A stretch of 57,991 nt of DNA from Myxococcales bacterium. GTDB taxonomy: Bacteria > Myxococcota_A > Polyangia > Polyangiales > JAFGIB01. The position numbers and the translations under genes were made by a program. The notes beneath the pieces were generated by a model. That model made no database searches, was not told where the DNA came from, and saw nothing but the letters and a program-made list of their open reading frames with translations. The stretch spans positions 1-57,991 of the forward strand of contig JAPPOR010000676.1 in the NCBI GenBank assembly GCA_028817905.1, read 5' to 3'. Shown here piece after piece: positions 10,897 to 19,931 of this stretch. Within the stretch, counting starts at the first letter, position 1. Every line of letters starts with the position of its first letter.

Positions 10897-11469
10897 ATGC
10901 CGCGCCGGCTTCCTCAAGCGAATGCCCAACAGGCCGGGCTTGGTCAGCGAACGATCATGAATAGGACGCTGGCCGGACAATATGGTGTCGATTATGTACA
11001 TTTGGCGGCATTCGCGATCGACGTTGACCGAGTCTATGAGCGCGCGCCTGCCGAGGGCCAGCTCCCCTTCGGCTGGGAGGTATTCGCGTGCGCCCGCTAC
11101 GTGGCGGCGCGCGTGCACTCCGCAACCGAACGGGGGGGTGGTCTACTCGAAGACGTGGTGTTGCAGATCCTGGCCGAACCGCCCGGCGAGCCGCAGTTAG
11201 GAGCCGTGCTGGCTTTCGCGATCCATGCGGGTGTCGAGCGTGGCACCCTACCGGAAGCGCTCAGGCATGCGTTCGCTTCTTGGCGCGCCTCGCCACGACA
11301 ACTCAGCCGGGCACTCGACGCGTGCTTCGGCGATCCCGGCTTGTTGGCGCGGGTGGCGCTCCATTGCTTGGGCACTCCGATGGACCCGCCCCTATCGCCT
11401 CCCACCCTTGAAGCCCTTCAACAAATGGCTGCAAACCAATGGGCTAGCTTCAGCGCCGCACGTGGGTGA
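10897..11469 (+). CDS. Hypothetical protein, possibly helical
   Basis: 190 residues from ATG 10897 (GGAGG 9 bases upstream); a shorter start at ATG 10957 (MNRTLAGQYGVDYVHLAAFAI) is also reasonable. The sequence is rich in Ala and Leu with several predicted helices, no signal peptide and no motif I can assign. Its end overlaps the start of the TauE/SafE gene by 8 bases, so the two are probably co-translated. Function unknown. Confidence 0.6.
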   Translation: MPRRLPQANAQQAGLGQRTIMNRTLAGQYGVDYVHLAAFAIDVDRVYERAPAEGQLPFGWEVFACARYVAARVHSATERGGGLLEDVVLQILAEPPGEPQLGAVLAFAIHAGVERGTLPEALRHAFASWRASPRQLSRALDACFGDPGLLARVALHCLGTPMDPPLSPPTLEALQQMAANQWASFSAARG

Positions 11470-12184
11470 TTTGACGTTGCTCGAGGCCACCGCCGTGACC
11501 TGCGCAATCGGTGCAGGTGCCCTTGTCCAGGGCTCGGTGGGTTTCGGCTCGGCGCTGATCGCCGCGCCGCTCCTTGCGTTGATCGATCCACGCTTCGTCC
11601 CAGCGCCCGTGATCATGGCTAGCTTCACGGTCACCGTGCTGATTGCGTTGCGTGAACATCGGCGGCTAAATCTGCGTGACGTGGGCTGGGTTGTAGTCGG
11701 CCGGATACCAGGAACCATTCTGGGTGTGGGAGCTTTGCTCTTTTTGGCACCGCGTCCGCTCGGGCTCCTCTTCGCCCTGTTGGTGATCGTGGCGGTCGTG
11801 CTGCTCGCATTCGGTCGCGCGCCGCCTCGCAATCGGCTGACCCTCCTTGCCGCAGGGCTCGTTTCGGGCGTGATGGGCACGGTGACCTCCGTCGGTGGTC
11901 CGCCCGTGGCGCTGATGTTTCATGACGCAGCAGGCCCCACCCTGAGGGGAACGTTGAGTGGTTACTTCCTCCTATCTGCCTTGATCAGTCTCGGCGGCCT
12001 GCTGTTGGCCGGACTCATGGGCGTAGATGACGTCGTGGCGTATCTGGTCCTTGTACCGGGTGTGGTGGTGGGCTTTGCGCTATCGCACCGCACACGAGCC
12101 TACCTGGATCGCGGCTACACCCGCGTGGCGGTCCTCGCCCTTTCCGCCGTCGCGGCCGTCGGGGTCGTCTTCAAGAACCTTTGA
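11462..12184 (+). CDS. TauE/SafE family membrane transporter
   Basis: 240 residues from GTG 11462. Seven to eight hydrophobic segments, and the family's repeated small-residue motif early on (GALVQGSVGFGSALIAAPLLALIDPRF) and again in the second half (GLVSGVMGTVTSVGGPPVAL). TauE/SafE proteins export sulfite, sulfoacetate or other small anions across the inner membrane; the substrate here cannot be told. The start is uncertain because no strong ribosome site is visible; overlap with the upstream gene suggests coupling. Its stop TGA lies about 100 bases before lgt. Confidence 0.9.
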   Translation: MGDLTLLEATAVTCAIGAGALVQGSVGFGSALIAAPLLALIDPRFVPAPVIMASFTVTVLIALREHRRLNLRDVGWVVVGRIPGTILGVGALLFLAPRPLGLLFALLVIVAVVLLAFGRAPPRNRLTLLAAGLVSGVMGTVTSVGGPPVALMFHDAAGPTLRGTLSGYFLLSALISLGGLLLAGLMGVDDVVAYLVLVPGVVVGFALSHRTRAYLDRGYTRVAVLALSAVAAVGVVFKNL

Positions 12185-12288
12185 GCGAAACACGCCGCCG
12201 CCCGGAAGGGAAACGGCGGGCCAGGGCGACGTGTTTGCTGCATCATCGCTTGACCTGTCGCCGTGGCTCGGGCGAAGAACAGGCCCCG

Positions 12289-13140
12289 ATGTTGCCCGTC
12301 CTATTTCACCTTCCGGGTGGCCACCCGGTCTACGCCTATGGGGTCATGTTGGGCCTGTCCTTGGTGGTTGGCTTTCAAGTGACCGTCCGACTCGCCCAGC
12401 GTGATGCGGGCGTCGACCGTGATCTCTGCGGCAACGCGTGTCTTGCCGCAGTCCTAGCGGGTGTCGTCGGCGCGCGGCTCTCCTATGTGGCTATCAATCG
12501 TGAGCTCGTCGAGGATGTGCTTGGGCGGTGGTGGAACATACAGTCCGGTGGCCTGATGGGCATCGGCGGCCTCGTGGCTGGGTTCGCGGCGGCCTCCGCC
12601 TATCTGCGCGCGAAACGCGCCCCAGTGCTGGCGGTGGCCGACGCGGCGACTCCGGCCATCGCGATCGGTATCGTGTTCACCCGGATCGGCTCGTATCTCT
12701 ACGGCAGTGACTTCGGCGTGCGTCTCGACGATGGGGCCCCCGAGTTGCTCAGGACCCTGGGAACCTTCCCCCGTTGGCAGGACAGCGCCCTGTTCGGCGC
12801 TCCGGCATTCGCCTATCACGTGGATCGCTTCGGGCTTGCTCGGGACGCCCTGGCTGCCTACCCGGTACACCCCGTACAGCTGTACGCCGCCTTGTTTGGC
12901 GCCCTGCTTCTCGGTCTTTCGGTGGTCTTCCGCAGGAGCAGCGGCTTTTCGGGCCAAGCCTTTCTCCGGTTTGCGGTTGTCTACGGCGTCGGCACGTTCC
13001 TGCTAGCCTACCTGCGGGCGGATCCGGACCGAGGCATGGCGTTTGGCTTCACCGCATCCCAACTCGCGTCCCTTGTTATCATCCCGGTCGCAGTGATCGC
13101 GCACAGTCAGCTGAAACGCGCGAATTCGGGGTCGAGCTAG
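12289..13140 (+). CDS. lgt: Prolipoprotein diacylglyceryl transferase
   Basis: 283 residues, multi-pass inner-membrane enzyme that moves diacylglycerol from phosphatidylglycerol to the lipobox cysteine of prolipoproteins. Visible family features: PVYAYGVMLGLSLVVGF in the first membrane segment, GGLMGIGGLVAGF, the TRIGSYLYGSDFG segment in the place of the Lgt signature, and HPVQLYAALFGALLL near the C-terminus. Start at ATG 12289; the preceding Arg-rich in-frame stretch is probably not translated. This is the enzyme needed by the many lipoproteins in the window. The gene ends in CTAGCTAG. Confidence 0.93.
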   Translation: MLPVLFHLPGGHPVYAYGVMLGLSLVVGFQVTVRLAQRDAGVDRDLCGNACLAAVLAGVVGARLSYVAINRELVEDVLGRWWNIQSGGLMGIGGLVAGFAAASAYLRAKRAPVLAVADAATPAIAIGIVFTRIGSYLYGSDFGVRLDDGAPELLRTLGTFPRWQDSALFGAPAFAYHVDRFGLARDALAAYPVHPVQLYAALFGALLLGLSVVFRRSSGFSGQAFLRFAVVYGVGTFLLAYLRADPDRGMAFGFTASQLASLVIIPVAVIAHSQLKRANSGSS

Positions 13141-13204
13141 CTAGCCTCTTGCACCGGCTGCGTTGACACATGACGATGGGTCCTACCCAACCTAGGAATG
13201 GAGC

Positions 13205-13885
13205 ATGGACGAGAAGATTTCGGATGCGATTGGGGCTCACTTCAACGACTATCGCCAGCGCCTGCAGAACGGGGCGACTCGCCTCGGCTTCAAGGTCGCC
13301 TTCAACCCGCCCGCCGTACAGCAGAAACTGGGACTTCCTCACTCGCTAGTGGCGGGTTTGACGACGGCGACGCGCGAGATGCAACGGGAGCATGCCCTTG
13401 AAGGTTCCGCGGCACCGGCGCTTGAGGCCGAGGTTTGCGTACGCCTAGGCGGCCCGATAGCTCCGTCCGATGCGCCATCGACCGTCCTTGCGTCGGTCGC
13501 GGCGGTTGCGCCCGCCATCGAAGTGGTCGACTACGACCGGCCCCTCGACCAGTTGACCGACGTCATTCGCGAGGGCGTCTACCACCGTGCCGTCGCGTTC
13601 GGGCCGGAGCGCGAGCCCGACGGGGAGCCGAGTCTGGCTGGCATGCGCGCCCGTATTACGCACAATAGGGAGTGCGTGGCCGACGTCGATGCTGAGGAGG
13701 CCACCGGCCATCTGCCGGATCTGCTGCTACACATCGCTCGAGTGCTGGAACCCTTCGACCTGCGGCTCGAGGCGGGGGATCGCCTGATCCTCGGTTCGAT
13801 GCACTCACCGGCATTGGTGGCACCGGGAGATCGCTTCGCACTCGAGCTGTCTGGCGTTGGCAACCTTGAACTCGCCTTTCGATAG
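13205..13885 (+). CDS. 2-keto-4-pentenoate hydratase / FAH-fold protein (MhpD-like)
   Basis: 226 residues, the size of MhpD-type hydratases and 4-oxalocrotonate decarboxylases. Family features: GFKVAFNPPAVQQKLGL (substrate-loop region), AEVCVRLGG, the metal-ligand-like IEVVDYDRP, and the C-terminal DRLILGSMHSPALVAPGD. These enzymes hydrate or decarboxylate 2-oxo-enoates in meta-cleavage pathways. No other aromatic-degradation gene lies nearby, so the substrate is open. ATG is preceded by AGGAATGGAG. Confidence 0.85.
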   Translation: MDEKISDAIGAHFNDYRQRLQNGATRLGFKVAFNPPAVQQKLGLPHSLVAGLTTATREMQREHALEGSAAPALEAEVCVRLGGPIAPSDAPSTVLASVAAVAPAIEVVDYDRPLDQLTDVIREGVYHRAVAFGPEREPDGEPSLAGMRARITHNRECVADVDAEEATGHLPDLLLHIARVLEPFDLRLEAGDRLILGSMHSPALVAPGDRFALELSGVGNLELAFR

Positions 13886-13909
13886 CGACTCGCGAGCTCA
13901 GCACGTCCA

Positions 13910-13945
13910 AAATTGAAAAAACGGGCCCGGAAGTTCCGGGCCCGT
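13910..13945 (-). terminator. Intrinsic terminator, best read on the minus strand
   Basis: Stem ACGGGCCCGGAA (13921-13932) and TTCCGGGCCCGT (13934-13945). On the minus strand the stem is followed by TTTTTCAATTTT, a good U-tract; on the plus strand it is followed by TCCCTTTC, so plus-strand termination for the hydratase gene would be weaker. It would end transcripts from ychF or a small RNA in the gap. Confidence 0.8.
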
Positions 13946-13964
13946 CCCTTTCATGATGTCGGGT

Positions 13965-14033
13965 GGCCTCTCACGGGACCACGAGGACAAAGGAGGTGCA
14001 CTCCTAGCTCCTCATACCCTCCTGTGAGAAGCC
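13965..14033 (-). ncRNA. Candidate structured RNA element (strand tentative)
   Basis: A 14-base stem joins 13965-13978 (GGCCTCTCACGGGA) to 14020-14033 (TCCTGTGAGAAGCC) with 13 of 14 positions paired when G-U is allowed. Inside it are GAGGA/TCCTC and AGGAG/CTCCT stems around TGCA. It ends 20 bases from a strong minus-strand terminator. It does not show the conserved boxes of SRP RNA, RNase P or tmRNA. It could be an sRNA or only a 3'UTR structure of ychF. Confidence 0.4.
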
Positions 14034-14380
14034 TCTGGTACTGTGCATATGCTTTTCCTCCTCCGGCATCAGCCGGCGCCCCCGGGTTTGGTTGAGATAT
14101 ATAGGGGCGTTCCTAGGTGGGGGAACCTCGTCTCACCCGAGTTCACCCTGGTTCACCTGAGCTTTCCCCGGCGTACCAAGGCTCCCACTTCCGGAGCCGG
14201 CGGATCCCCAGGGGGTTTCGGACCAATCCGGGGCACAGGGCCCATCCGCAAGCCTGTCTACACTGTAGCGCCTGGACCGGGCCAAGCAAAGTCGATGCGC
14301 AAAATGACTTCGTTTGGCATCAGAACTCCCGAGAAAGCGCGCCCAGGGGTTTACTCGGGCGTCGGGGGCGGGCCGGGTGT

Positions 14381-15484
14381 TCAGACGTTGAAGCGGAAGT
14401 GAACCACGTCGCCATCTCGGACCACATAGTCCTTGCCTTCGGTGCTGAGTTTGCCGGCGCTCCGGCAGGCCGCCTCGCTGCCGAGCTCGATCAGATCCTC
14501 CCACCAGATGACTTCGGCGCGGATGAAACCTCGCTCGAAGTCGGTGTGGATCTTCCCGGCCGCCCTGGGTGCCCGGTCGCCCCGCTGGATCGTCCAGGCG
14601 CGGACTTCCTTCTTCCCGGCTGTGAAGAAGGTGATCAGATTGAGCAAGGCGTAGCCCGTGCGGATCACGTGGTTGAGACTGGGTTCAGTCAGTCCAACCG
14701 ACTCCAGGAAATCCGAGCGCTCTTCGTCGGCTAGCTGCATGATTTCGGCCTCGATGGCTGCGCAGATGACGTTGAGTTCGCTGCCCTCGGCCTCCGCGAC
14801 CGAGCGTACTTTGGCAACTAGCGGGTCGCCGTCCACGCCGTCGAGTTGGCCTTCACCAACGTTGGCGATATAGAACATCGGCTTGGTCGTGATGAGTTGC
14901 AGCTCACGCAGGGCTTCCCCTTCGCGATCGACGTCGATGTCGACCAGGCGCGCGCGCTGGCCTTCATTCAGGGCTGCTTCGAGGCGTTCGCACAGCCCAA
15001 CCATCAGCTTGGCGTCCTTGTCGTTGCCCTTTGCGGCGCGGCGGGCGCGGTCCAGGCGCTTTTGCACCTGTTCGAGATCCCGCAGGATCAACTCGGTGTT
15101 AATGGTTTCGATATCGGCGACGGGATCAACACGCCCATCGACATGCATGATGTTGTCGTCCTCGAAGCACCGCACCACGTGCGCGATGGCGTCGCAGTCT
15201 CGCACGTTGGCGAGGAACGCGTTGCCACGACCTTCTCCCTTGGATGCGCCCTTGACGAGGCCCGCGATGTCCACGAAGTCCACGCTCGCCGGGACCACGC
15301 TGTCGGGTTTGTAGAGTTCGACCAGTTTGTCGAAGCGAGGATCCGGAACCGGCACCACGCCGACATTCGGGTCGATCGTGCAAAACGCATAGTTGGCCGC
15401 CTCCGCTTGCTTGGAGGAAAGGGCGTTGAAGAGCGTAGACTTGCCCACATTGGGCAACCCGACGATACCGACCGAAAGGCTCAT
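14381..15484 (-). CDS. ychF: Redox-regulated ATPase YchF (Obg-like GTPase superfamily)
   Basis: 367 residues, normal length. G1 motif GLPNVGKST begins six residues in; NVGE replaces the usual NKxD, the reason YchF binds ATP rather than GTP. A coiled-coil insert (around 130-200) and a C-terminal TGS domain ([17 protein letters not shown] to [11 protein letters not shown]) follow. YchF is a conserved ribosome-associated ATPase. Start at ATG 15484 ([12 protein letters not shown]); upstream in-frame residues to 15586 are not conserved in type. Divergent from the YCF48-like lipoprotein with about 100 bp between. Confidence 0.96.
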   Translation of the reverse strand: MSLSVGIVGLPNVGKSTLFNALSSKQAEAANYAFCTIDPNVGVVPVPDPRFDKLVELYKPDSVVPASVDFVDIAGLVKGASKGEGRGNAFLANVRDCDAIAHVVRCFEDDNIMHVDGRVDPVADIETINTELILRDLEQVQKRLDRARRAAKGNDKDAKLMVGLCERLEAALNEGQRARLVDIDVDREGEALRELQLITTKPMFYIANVGEGQLDGVDGDPLVAKVRSVAEAEGSELNVICAAIEAEIMQLADEERSDFLESVGLTEPSLNHVIRTGYALLNLITFFTAGKKEVRAWTIQRGDRAPRAAGKIHTDFERGFIRAEVIWWEDLIELGSEAACRSAGKLSTEGKDYVVRDGDVVHFRFNV

Positions 15485-15588
15485 GGCGGCGGTATAGCAT
15501 ATCCCCTGGAGCCTTCGCGTGTAGGGTTGTCCCCCGTGCCTGGCGTCCGCGGCGTCGCTACCATGGAGCTTTGTAGGAGGCCGCAAGG

Positions 15589-16962
15589 ATGCGATGTGTC
15601 AGGGTTTTGCTGATCGCGGTAGCGCTCGTTGGGGGGGCCTGTGGGGCGCCAGAGGATCAACCCGAAGGCGGACGAAGCGTGTGGCCCGAAACGGCCGCTC
15701 CCGTTCTCCCGCAAACCTCCGCGGACACGGAGGACGGTGAGCGGGCTGGGTCCTCGGTGGGCCGCGCCGAGGACGGCGCATCGCCCACGGGTCTGCCCAT
15801 GCCGGTCGGCTCGGGACCGGAGGGCAGCGCGCCCGAATCGATCGGCCAGCCAGGTCCCGGGGAAGGATCGGAGGCAATGCCAAGCACCGACATGGGTCGC
15901 GAGGAACCCGACACGCAAGACGCGCCCTTGGCAGGTGCAGGTGGCGGTCCGATGGCGTCGGATCCCGAGGCGCACGGCGAAGGTACCGCGGGGGAGCAGG
16001 CCGACGCGGGCGACCCGGCTGAGCAGACCGACCAGACCGACGCCGGGGATACTGGCGATGCTGGTGAGGGCGACGTTTCGGGTGTGGGCTCTGTAGAGGG
16101 CCAGGTTCGCTTTGTTGGCGTCGGGGGTTGGGGACTGCGCGCCTGGACCGACGATGGGGTCACGTGGACCGACACGATCAACAAGATCACGCGTGACGAT
16201 CACACGCCCGATTTGCTGCGCGACGTAGCCTTCGGCGGGGGTCGCTTTGTGGCTGTGGGAGGCGACGCCAATTCGATGATCATGGTCTCCGACGACGGGC
16301 GCACCTGGGATGAGGACAAGCACCCTCGGGGGGGGGTCTGGCTCGGAGGCGTCGCCTATCTGGACGGTGTGTGGGTGGCCGGCGGTGGCAACGGATACAT
16401 CGTGCGTTCTACCGACGATGGGCAGACCTGGTCTGCTGTGGACACTCTCGACTTCCATGTGCGCGACATGGCTGCGGGGCAAGGCGCGTTCATCGCGATC
16501 GGCGATGGGGGCTTCGTGGCGCGCTCGACCGATGGGGGCCAGACCTTTTCAGTGGACAAGGTCGCTGGGGTGTCCTTGAGCAGCGTCGAGTTCGGCTTTG
16601 GCGTGTTTGTCGCCGTCGGAAGTGAGTGGGCGGGCAATGGTTTTGACGCCGGGTGCATCGGGTCGCCGGATGCCGGGGCGACATGGCAAGCGTGTTCGCT
16701 GACCAGCGGTCGCTTCGACGACGTGACGGTCGGACCCGATGGGCTGGTCGTGGCGATGGAGGGCGGCCATGCCGTCACCATGGATGGCCACTCGTTCACA
16801 ACCGCGGCTGCGGGACTGCCCGCGCAGATCGCCTACGGTGACGGCCTTTGGGTCGGCAGCACAGACGACCACCGCTGGTCCGGAACGGCAGCCGCTTCCC
16901 TGAACAAGACCTCCGGTGGTGGTTTCCGCGCGCTGACCGCGGGCCGCGTTTCAATGCCCTGA
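15589..16962 (+). CDS. YCF48-like / BNR-repeat propeller lipoprotein with acidic linker
   Basis: 457 residues. Lipoprotein signal MRCVRVLLIAVALVGGAC with Cys18, then about 140 residues of low-complexity Glu/Asp/Gly/Pro/Ala linker, then a beta-propeller from about residue 165 to the end. Blades show Asp-box signatures SDDGRTW, STDDGQTW, STDGGQTF and SPDAGATW, and the repeated GxFVAVG motif. Such proteins are envelope-bound and may bind ligands or scaffold assembly; no enzyme activity can be claimed. TAGGAGGCCGCAAGG precedes the ATG. The gene stops just before element copy B. Confidence 0.88.
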   Translation: MRCVRVLLIAVALVGGACGAPEDQPEGGRSVWPETAAPVLPQTSADTEDGERAGSSVGRAEDGASPTGLPMPVGSGPEGSAPESIGQPGPGEGSEAMPSTDMGREEPDTQDAPLAGAGGGPMASDPEAHGEGTAGEQADAGDPAEQTDQTDAGDTGDAGEGDVSGVGSVEGQVRFVGVGGWGLRAWTDDGVTWTDTINKITRDDHTPDLLRDVAFGGGRFVAVGGDANSMIMVSDDGRTWDEDKHPRGGVWLGGVAYLDGVWVAGGGNGYIVRSTDDGQTWSAVDTLDFHVRDMAAGQGAFIAIGDGGFVARSTDGGQTFSVDKVAGVSLSSVEFGFGVFVAVGSEWAGNGFDAGCIGSPDAGATWQACSLTSGRFDDVTVGPDGLVVAMEGGHAVTMDGHSFTTAAAGLPAQIAYGDGLWVGSTDDHRWSGTAAASLNKTSGGGFRALTAGRVSMP

Positions 16963-16968
16963 ACGGCG

Positions 16969-17140
16969 GGCCCCGGATCATTGACGACCTCGACGCCGCC
17001 TCGCTTGTCCTTCGACTCCACGGGACTTCGTCGCCCTAGGAATATACGCAGTAACACGCAGCATTCCTGTCGGTCGTCGAAAGCCCTGTGAAGCTGAACC
17101 CCGGCGCGATCCGACGCCGAAGTCGTGAATGATCCGGGCT
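16969..17140 (-). repeat. Palindromic dispersed element, copy B (about 172 bp, reversed)
   Basis: Starts CCCCGGATCATTGACGAC and ends GTCGTGAATGATCCGGGCT. Its left arm (CGCCGCCTCGCTTGTCCTTC) is the reverse complement of the right arm of copies A and C, so this copy is inverted. Unlike A and C, it is not bounded by CTAG on both sides. It lies between the YCF48-like lipoprotein gene and the TonB-receptor fusion gene. Confidence 0.85.
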
Positions 17141-17282
17141 GGCTTCCCGCTTGGCTTCGGGGGCCCAATTGTCCTATGAATCGCCCCGCATGGACTCGGG
17201 CATCGGGGCGACTCCGGCGGCGCCACGGCGGGACGTCCTCGACGGGCGCCCATGGCCGATCTTGGACTGTCTCGTGTCCCTC

Positions 17283-19931
17283 ATGTTGGGCCGGCGGCTG
17301 CTACCCTGGTGGGCCCGGGCGTTGCTCCTGTCGCTCGCGATGGACTCAGGGGTGTTGGCGCAAGCCGGAGTATTGCAGGGCCCGCCCCAGGGCAATCCCT
17401 ACGATGAAGAGGACGACGGGACGGCCAGGACACCAGTGCTTTCGCCACCTCGGCTGCTCCAGCCGGTAGCGCCTGAGTACCCGGACAAGGCGCTGTCGCA
17501 GGGGTTGACCGGGCGCGTCGAGCTGGAGTTGGTGATCGACGAGCAGGGCCAGGTTGCCCAGGCAACCGTGGTGGTGCCGGTCGGGCACGGCTTCGATGAA
17601 GCGGCTCTCGCTGCGGCTCGCAAGCTTCGCTTTCAACCTGCGACTCGTGATGGCGACCCGATCCGTGCGCGCGTGCGCTATCCGTTTGTGTTTGAGCTCC
17701 GGAACGAAACGCCGTCGCCGGACGCGTTGGGCGACGTCCCGACCCCCGAGGACGCTCCCGCGCGCTTCGAAGGCATGCTCCGGTCGGACGACGACGTCCC
17801 GCTGGGGGGCGCGATCATCACGATCTCCGGGGATGCGGTTAGCGACGCGGCGGTCCGAACAGGGGGCGACGGGAGGTTCTCATTTCAAGGGCTACCCCCC
17901 GGGCGCTACACCGTCCGTGTGACCGCGCCAGGACACGTCGAGCGCGTCGAGCAGGAGCAGCTGCATCCGAACGAGGTGACTGAGGTTACCTATCGCATGG
18001 CTGAGGCGCCAGACGAGGCCGCCTATGGTGCGGTGGCTCGGATTCCGCCGCCGCCGCGCGAGGTGACCCGTCGCAGGATCAATCGCACCCAGTTGACACG
18101 CATTCCCGGGACGCGCGGGGATGCTTTGCGTACGGTTGAGTTGCAGCCGGGGGTGGCGCGACCCCCGCTCGGTGCCGGGGCGCTCATTATCCGCGGAAGC
18201 TCACCCCAGGACTCGCAGGTGCAGCTCGAAGGCTTGCCTGTGCCGCTGCTCTATCACTTCGGCGGGCTGACCAGCTTCTTCCATTCACTGCTTCTGGAGA
18301 GTGTCGATTTCTTTCCAGGGAATTTCGGCGTGCGCTACGGCCGTCGACGAGGGGGTATCGTTGAGGCAAACGTGCGCGACCCAGCGCGCGACGGGTTCCA
18401 TGGGGTCGCTGACATCAACGTGTTGGACGCCTCCGCGATCCTCGAGGGACCGATCACCGATGATTGGGAGTTCGCGATTGCAGGTAGGCGTAGCTATATC
18501 GACTTCGTGTTCGAGAGCATCCTGCCCGAAGAAGACTTCGCGGTTCTTGCGGCGCCCGTGTACTACGACTACCAGCTGGTCACGACCTATCGGCCGGATG
18601 ACGACAATCGCCTGCGCCTGATGCTGTATGGTTCCAGCGACGAGTTCGCGCTGCTCTTCGCCGAGCCTGCCGACAATAGCGCCGCGGTCGACTCGCTCCA
18701 GCTGAGCACGGCGTTTCATCGCGCCCACGGCTCCTGGTACAGCAAACTGTCGGAACGTACCCGCCAGGATGTGGAAGTGGCGGTAGAGTCGCTTCGGTTG
18801 AGGTTCGGGGCTGGAGAGCGCGTGAACTTTCGGCTCACGGGTACGTCTATCTTCGGGCGCAGCGAGTGGCGTACCCGTGTGAACGACGCTGTGCAGCTCG
18901 TCGGTGGCCTCGACTTGTATGTCCTTCCGGGGAAAGTGGCCTATCAAGGCCCAGTCGTTGAACAGGGAGAGGGCAACCCGGGCTCGATGGGCGGTCCGCT
19001 GTCGAATCAAGATACGATCGCCACCGAGTCCGAGTTCACGGTGTTTCAGCCTGCGGTCTACCTGGAAGCTCAGCTCAGCCTCTATCCGGCTCGCCTGGTC
19101 CTGGGTTCCCGCCTTGACTACTACGGCACCCTGGGGCGCTTCACCCATGATCCGCGCGCCACGTTTATCTACACCCTGGCCGAGACCACGCGCCTCAAGG
19201 CCGGCATCGGGCTGTTCTCGCAACCGCCCCAGCCTCAGGAGACCGATGTCGTGCTCGGAAACCCCGAGCTCAAGCCGACCCAGACGTTACATCTAAGTGG
19301 CGGTGTGGATCACGATCTGGACGAAGCGGTCAGCGTGGGCATTGAGACGTTCTATAAGCACTTGTGGGATCGCGTCGTGTCGACCCAGAGGGGTGCCCCA
19401 CCATTCTTCACCAATGGCGGTCTCGGGCGCGTATACGGGTTGGAGTTGCTCGCGAAGGTCGAGCCCCGTGGCCGGTTCTTCGGCTACCTTTCCTACACCT
19501 TGTCACGCTCCGAGCGCCGAGACTTGGACGGCCGCTGGCGGCTGTTCGACTTCGATCAGTCCCACATCCTCACGGCGGCCGCCGTCTATCGTCTCGGATC
19601 TGGCTGGGAACTGGGCGCGACCTTCCGGCTCGTGACGGGAAACCCGAACACGCCCATCGTTGGAGGACTGTTGAACGTGGACACGGGGGACTATTCACCG
19701 CTGTACGGTCCCGTCAACAGTGCCCGGGCCGCAGCCTTCCACCGGCTCGACGTACTCGTCCGCAAGACGTGGGTTTGGGACGCCTTTCGGCTGGCGCTCT
19801 ACCTGGACGTCCAGAACGTCTACAATCGCGCCAACCCAGAGGGAGTCTTGTACGACGCACGCTACCAACAAAGGGCCACCCTGCAGGGTCTGCCGATCAT
19901 TCCCAACCTGGGCGTCAGGGGGCAGTTCTAG
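17283..19931 (+). CDS. TonB-dependent outer-membrane receptor with fused TonB C-terminal domain
   Basis: About 882 residues from ATG 17283, chosen for its signal peptide (MLGRRLLPWWARALLLSLAM...VLAQA); the frame is open to 17151, so the start is uncertain. Order: acidic spacer, TonB C-terminal domain (about 58-140: YPDKALSQGLTGRVELELVI, FDEAALAAARKLRFQPA), carboxypeptidase-regulatory-like domain (about 160-240, GRFSFQGLPPGRYTVRV), plug (about 270-380, IRGSSPQDSQVQLEGLPVP) and a 22-strand-type barrel ending LGVRGQF. Imports an unknown substrate across the outer membrane. The fused TonB domain is the odd feature. The next gene overlaps its TAG stop by one base. Confidence 0.9.
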   Translation: MLGRRLLPWWARALLLSLAMDSGVLAQAGVLQGPPQGNPYDEEDDGTARTPVLSPPRLLQPVAPEYPDKALSQGLTGRVELELVIDEQGQVAQATVVVPVGHGFDEAALAAARKLRFQPATRDGDPIRARVRYPFVFELRNETPSPDALGDVPTPEDAPARFEGMLRSDDDVPLGGAIITISGDAVSDAAVRTGGDGRFSFQGLPPGRYTVRVTAPGHVERVEQEQLHPNEVTEVTYRMAEAPDEAAYGAVARIPPPPREVTRRRINRTQLTRIPGTRGDALRTVELQPGVARPPLGAGALIIRGSSPQDSQVQLEGLPVPLLYHFGGLTSFFHSLLLESVDFFPGNFGVRYGRRRGGIVEANVRDPARDGFHGVADINVLDASAILEGPITDDWEFAIAGRRSYIDFVFESILPEEDFAVLAAPVYYDYQLVTTYRPDDDNRLRLMLYGSSDEFALLFAEPADNSAAVDSLQLSTAFHRAHGSWYSKLSERTRQDVEVAVESLRLRFGAGERVNFRLTGTSIFGRSEWRTRVNDAVQLVGGLDLYVLPGKVAYQGPVVEQGEGNPGSMGGPLSNQDTIATESEFTVFQPAVYLEAQLSLYPARLVLGSRLDYYGTLGRFTHDPRATFIYTLAETTRLKAGIGLFSQPPQPQETDVVLGNPELKPTQTLHLSGGVDHDLDEAVSVGIETFYKHLWDRVVSTQRGAPPFFTNGGLGRVYGLELLAKVEPRGRFFGYLSYTLSRSERRDLDGRWRLFDFDQSHILTAAAVYRLGSGWELGATFRLVTGNPNTPIVGGLLNVDTGDYSPLYGPVNSARAAAFHRLDVLVRKTWVWDAFRLALYLDVQNVYNRANPEGVLYDARYQQRATLQGLPIIPNLGVRGQF

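Larger units (their letters stand above)
13886..14380. other. 495-bp convergent intergenic region with RNA-like structure
   Basis: Lies between the MhpD-like gene and ychF, whose 3' ends face each other. It contains a strong terminator hairpin (13921-13945), a long stem-loop (13965-14033), a small GCCGGCTGATGCCGG-type hairpin (about 14065-14080) and a TATATAT tract (about 14097) that could be a -10 box on the minus strand. No credible protein gene. Confidence 0.6.

Noticed and set aside
13986-14084. Two very short minus-strand peptides with GGAG-like sites in the structured gap (14 and 16 codons)
   Set aside because: The GGAG/CTCC bases are explained by the stem-loop; such short frames are expected by chance.
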